Assembly: GCF_030247185.1 (NCBI RefSeq)
Contig: NC_080572.1
Coordinates: 172,614,975-172,678,974, forward strand
Length of the DNA: 64,000 nt
Source: Malaya genurostris
Lineage: Eukaryota > Arthropoda > Insecta > Diptera > Culicidae
Direction: 5' to 3'
Positions 61,005 through 64,000 of this stretch are shown here, piece by piece. The translations under genes and the position numbers were made by a program. The notes under the pieces are model-generated. The model saw only the letters and a program-made list of their open reading frames with translations, was not told the origin of the DNA and did no database searches. How positions within the stretch are numbered: position 1 is the stretch's first letter; each line of letters opens with the position of its first letter.

Positions 61005-61876
61005 CTATAGCTCCTTACCACATTGGGTGAGAAACGAGAGAATATCCTTCAATTTTAGCTCCGCATACACAGACTCAACCATGTATGGAGGACCAAAAAC
61101 CCGGATACGTAGCTGCGTCAATGCGGGACAGTTACATATCAGATGATATGAAGTACCATAATCGCATTTACACAAATCACACGAATAATACTCAGCACGT
61201 TGAATAGTAGCCATGTGATAATTGAGTTTGCAATGTCCAGTGAGCTCTGACCAGAATACTTCAATGATACTTGGAGATATGCAGTAGACACTTTGACATT
61301 TTCAGATTCAAATCTGGTAGAAATGCTTTTGTCTGAGCGCAAGTTTGCAAGCTGCGCCAGTAGCTGGCATGTTTGGATGCAGCCCAAGAACGTATCTTGT
61401 GCTTTATCCAACTAGTTGAAAGTGGTAAAGCTGGTTCAGGACCAACGAAATCATTCGTTGCACCAGCTCTAGCCAACTCATCAGCCCATTCATTTCCAGT
61501 AATACCAGAATGGCCGGGTACCGATAAGAAGTAAACAGCATTTGAAATGCTGAGGTCTTCAATTTGAGTTCGACATGCGATCACTAGATTCGACCGTGAG
61601 TCATTCGAACTGAGTGCTTTTAAGGCTGCCTGACTGTCGGAACAAAAATAAATACGTTTACCACAGATCCTCTGCTGAAGTGCCGATTGTACTCCACACA
61701 GAATTGCGTAGATTTCTGCTTGGAACACAGTACAGTATCTACCAAGTGAATGAGACTGCTCCAGCCTCATTTCACGATAGTAGACACCAGCACCAGCACG
61801 ACCATTCAACAGAGAACCGTCCGTAAAACAAACTATGTGTTCATCAAGTTGTCGTTCCAGACAACCAGACAACCAT
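61005..61876 (-). pseudogene. LINE ORF2 C-terminus: RNase H and Cys/His tail, frameshifted
   Basis: The first frame (to 61261) has RNase H motifs: CFTDGSLLNGRAGAGV, FQAEIYAILCGVQSA, YFCSDSQAAL and GNEWADELARAGA. It ends YH and a stop after a frameshift near 61275. The next frame resumes with VFWSELTGHCKLNYHMATIQ and the zinc-like motif CDLCKCDYGTSYHLICNC, and stops near 61005. Endonuclease and reverse transcriptase are absent because of the 5' truncation. RNase H would remove RNA from the RNA:DNA hybrid in the parent element. Confidence 0.88.
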
Positions 61877-62034
61877 TGGAGATACTCTAGAGCGTATTTC
61901 AGCGCGTATTTGGTACTTCGAATTGGTAATAGTACCATCCACTCCAGCGATTGGAACATTTACGATTTTTCGGGGAAGATGCAGTTGTTGACACAGGCGC
62001 TCGCTGATAGCGTTTGGCTGTGATCCTGTGTCTA
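61877..62034. repeat. 158-bp direct repeat, right copy (LINE insertion flank)
   Basis: See the left copy at 60336-60493. This copy is continuous with the gag-protease frame. Confidence 0.93.
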
Positions 62035-63490
62035 ACAGAGCTCGGGCAATATGTTCCTGACCATAGGCGTCGACGACCAGCAGGACGACAGTCGACAGAA
62101 TAACGTTTCCACTTTCCACATATACAGGCTTAGATAGATTGAATTTTCCAGCCGGTTGAGTGGCAATAGTTGAAATAATCTGAGATGAGCTAGTAGAAGT
62201 GTTACTATTAGCTTGACTATTACTGGGCAACTGATTAGTGGTAAACGGTCCGGGATGAATCATTGAGTGGTGGCGCTTGTTGCAGTGCTTACAGTGGTAT
62301 TTTGATCGGCATACACGAGCGAAATGATCGCTCCGAAAACAGTTGCTGCAAAGTCCTTTGTCTGCTACTACTTTCAAACGTCCCTTCACGTCAAATCCGT
62401 TAAAGATAGGACAATCCATTATTGAATGCTTGTCCTTTTCGCAGGCAGGGCATAACGGAAATGCTTTGGGAACAGCTGCTGCCATGGCATTGGAGTTGAT
62501 TCGGGGTTGAAAAGATTTTTTGTTTCCGGTATTGTAATTAGTACATCTAGCGTTAGAATGTTGTGGGCGGTTGATGAGAATTGTTTCTAGCACACGGGTT
62601 CTCTTCTGAAGGAATTCTATCATCTTAGTATAGGTTGGCTGATCATCTGCTGATACGGATTCCTCCCATGCTTGTAACGATGCATCATCCAGCTTGTCCT
62701 CCAGTAGTTCCATCAGTATAAAGTCTAAATGTTCAACAGATTCACCAAGTTGCTGCAGCACTTTCGTATGGTGCTGGAAGTCATCAATTATTTTGTGCAA
62801 AGCATTAACCGAATTATTTGGGATTTTAGGGTATTTGAGCAGAGCGCGAATGTGCTTCTTTCTAAGAATAACCTTGTTTGAATAGCGTTTGACAAGTGTC
62901 TCCCAAGCTATTGCATAGTTTGCTGCAGTAATAATAATTGATTGAATCAAACTCGATGCTTCTCCTTTCAACGACGCTCGAAGATAATGAAATTTCTGGA
63001 CGCAGGAAATTTCCGTTGAAGAATGGATCATGGAGACAAATGTGTCATGGAATGTCAGCCAGTTGTTGAAATCTCCATCAAACTCGGGTAGAGTAATCGT
63101 TGGCAACTTTACATTTGTCAAGTTAGATGAGATGGGACAGGCATTAGCAGTCGAACTTTTAGCTACTGGTACAGGAACGGTTTGTGGTGATTTAGATAAC
63201 AACCCAGCTTTTAAACGAAAATATTGTTCCTCTATAGCCGCTCTACACTCAAGATTCGCGGTTACGAATTTTTCGCTGTCGTCGAATGCCTCATATTCAG
63301 ATTGGATCATCTCAAACGTCTCGATAAGCTTATCCAAACGTTCGAGCCGGATGGGAACCTCGTGTTGATGTTGGGTTGGATCAAAATTCATCAAAAATTC
63401 ATCCATTCGCTTCAGAGCTTCGATGATGTTCCTTCGTTTTATCTCTTTCGCCTTCATTTTCTTCTCGCTCGGTGCTTTAGCCGCCTGCAT
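61877..63490 (-). CDS. BEL Gag and start of protease
   Basis: I choose the ATG at 63490 (MQAAKAPSEKKMKAKEIKR), since the codon before it is GTG. The N-terminus is a charged helix. From about residue 110 there is a Gag domain of the DUF1759 type (LPEFDGDFNNWLTFHDTF, KFHYLRASLKGEA, AWETLVKRYSN). Three Cys/His motifs follow at about 348-410: CPACEKDKHSIMDC, CSNCFRSDHFARVC and CKHCNKRHHSMIH. The retroviral-type protease has its active site in ALLDTGSQPNAIS (about 490). Gag forms the particle and binds the RNA. The frame originally ran on into Pol, but after 61877 it enters the inserted LINE and soon stops (61844). Confidence 0.95.
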
Positions 63491-63866
63491 CACTCGGAGA
63501 CAATGAGATCTCGTATCGCTAGAATCAGATGAGACCCAGGAAGTACCGCAAATAAACTTGTAATGAGATTGGAATGGTACTCACCTGGTACCCCTTCCAA
63601 AGAGGCCTTGTATATTATAAAAAAAACTCAGCAACACCAGAGCTAAGCAGATCATGCAGTTATAGTGGCAGCAGCAATGAACTAGTGACGTTGTTCGTAT
63701 TTTGAGGTTACGTGTATCCGTGTGATTGGTGATTCCAATGAGGCCTTGTAATCGTTTCAGTGATACTGGCACCGAAACTGATAGCAGTGATCGCAACGTG
63801 GTTGAGGTTAAGTCAATTTAACGGGTCGGGACGGGTGCTGTAGAAATCCTGGTCACGGCACCAAAA
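63491..63866 (-). promoter_or_regulatory. BEL leader with primer-binding site and possible splice donor
   Basis: The 18 bases 63846-63863 read ATCCTGGTCACGGCACCA on the plus strand, which I recognise as the 3' end of insect tRNA-His including CCA. It starts 3 nt from the LTR, so it is the minus-strand primer site. At 63587-63579 the minus strand reads CAGGTGAGT, a perfect 5' splice donor. A possible acceptor (TTCTAG) lies about 70 nt downstream, before gag. Splicing is inference. Confidence 0.75.
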
Positions 63867-64000
63867 TGTTGGGGCAGGATTTCACTTCGGGAACTTTTCT
63901 TTGCAGGAGTATCTTCGAGACGATAATCAATATGCGATTGAAAACAGTTCGGGTTTATTATGCCAATCTCAGTGGCACACGGAGCGGACAGGCGGGTTAT
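63867..64000 (-). repeat. BEL 5' LTR (partial, window edge)
   Basis: It appears identical to 56108-56241 over all 134 bp visible. The remaining roughly 307 bp lie outside the window. Confidence 0.93.

Larger units (their letters stand above)
60494..61876 (-). mobile_element. 5'-truncated RNase-H LINE inserted in BEL
   Basis: On the minus strand it begins within RNase H, continues through a Cys/His-rich C-terminus and a 3' UTR of about 510 bp, and ends in a tandem GATTCCT tail (60494-60510). The long flanking duplication and the short tandem tail in place of poly(A) are reminiscent of LOA/R1-related LINEs. Confidence 0.9.
56108..64000 (-). mobile_element. BEL/Pao LTR retrotransposon, nearly complete, runs off the window
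   Basis: On the minus strand the order is 5' LTR (from beyond 64000 to 63867), tRNA primer site, leader, gag, protease, reverse transcriptase, RNase H, integrase, short 3' region, and 3' LTR (56548-56108). The overlapping 134 bp of the two LTRs appear identical, which indicates a recent insertion. Two lesions are visible: a LINE insertion (60494-61876) and one stop codon between the two halves of RNase H. Confidence 0.95.

Noticed and set aside
56108..64000. An env-bearing endogenous retrovirus
   Set aside because: Only gag and pol are present; there is no further ORF between integrase and the 3' LTR.

Overview
Every recognisable gene in this window belongs to a transposable element. The sequence looks like an AT-rich, repeat-dense piece of a mosquito nuclear genome, probably Culicinae. 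The evidence is a tRNA-derived SINE resembling the Aedes Feilai type, a BEL/Pao LTR retrotransposon, I-clade and Jockey/CR1-like LINEs, several mariners, and large non-autonomous repeats ending in a GGCCCTCCGGGCC hairpin and a CCTTTCTATATGAGAAAGG-like palindrome. I see no rRNA, CRISPR or bacterial features. No host gene could be established; three stretches (3103-3355, 16797-16911, 27016-27523) have exon-like features only.

Layout. 1-10 kb: modular repeats (families A, B, D below), unassigned AT-rich DNA and a 424-bp mariner MITE. 10.2-14.0 kb: a two-ORF LINE with an unusual Asn-rich ORF1 and an endonuclease deletion. 14.4-16.6 kb: a 420-bp foldback element and a large palindromic repeat. 17.7-22.1 kb: an I-clade LINE on the minus strand with an intact ORF2 (endonuclease, reverse transcriptase, RNase H). 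23.4-26.3 kb: nested insertions (hAT-like repeat, mariner, tRNA-like unit), a SINE, and a mariner inside a (TA)n tract. 27-29 kb: an unrecognised ORF and a broken zinc-knuckle ORF1 with a perfect 23-bp hairpin. 31-39 kb: nested A/B repeats, an inverted-repeat complex with a second foldback, and a hAT-like element full of CCCGTACCCGA units. 39-42 kb: mostly unique DNA. 42-55 kb: more modular repeats and a second mariner copy. 56.1-64 kb: a nearly complete BEL/Pao element on the minus strand, running off the right edge and carrying a 5'-truncated RNase-H LINE flanked by identical 158-bp direct repeats.

Repeat families named here. A and B: modular repeats with an internal tandem unit of about 150 bp and a shared 3' module, copies at 1, 4.8, 8.6, 15.2, 31.2, 35.2, 42.9, 44.4, 46.5, 48.3 and 53.4 kb, with divergent relatives C at 50.7 and 54.7 kb. 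D: copies at 6.3, 7.9, 23.4 and 52.9 kb. E: palindromic repeat at 15.8 and 42.4 kb. F: hAT-like CCCGTACCCGA element at 23.8, 38.2 and 44.3 kb. P: TIR element at 34.0 and 55.3 kb. All comparisons are by eye within this window; coordinates of degenerate repeats are good to about 10-30 bp.
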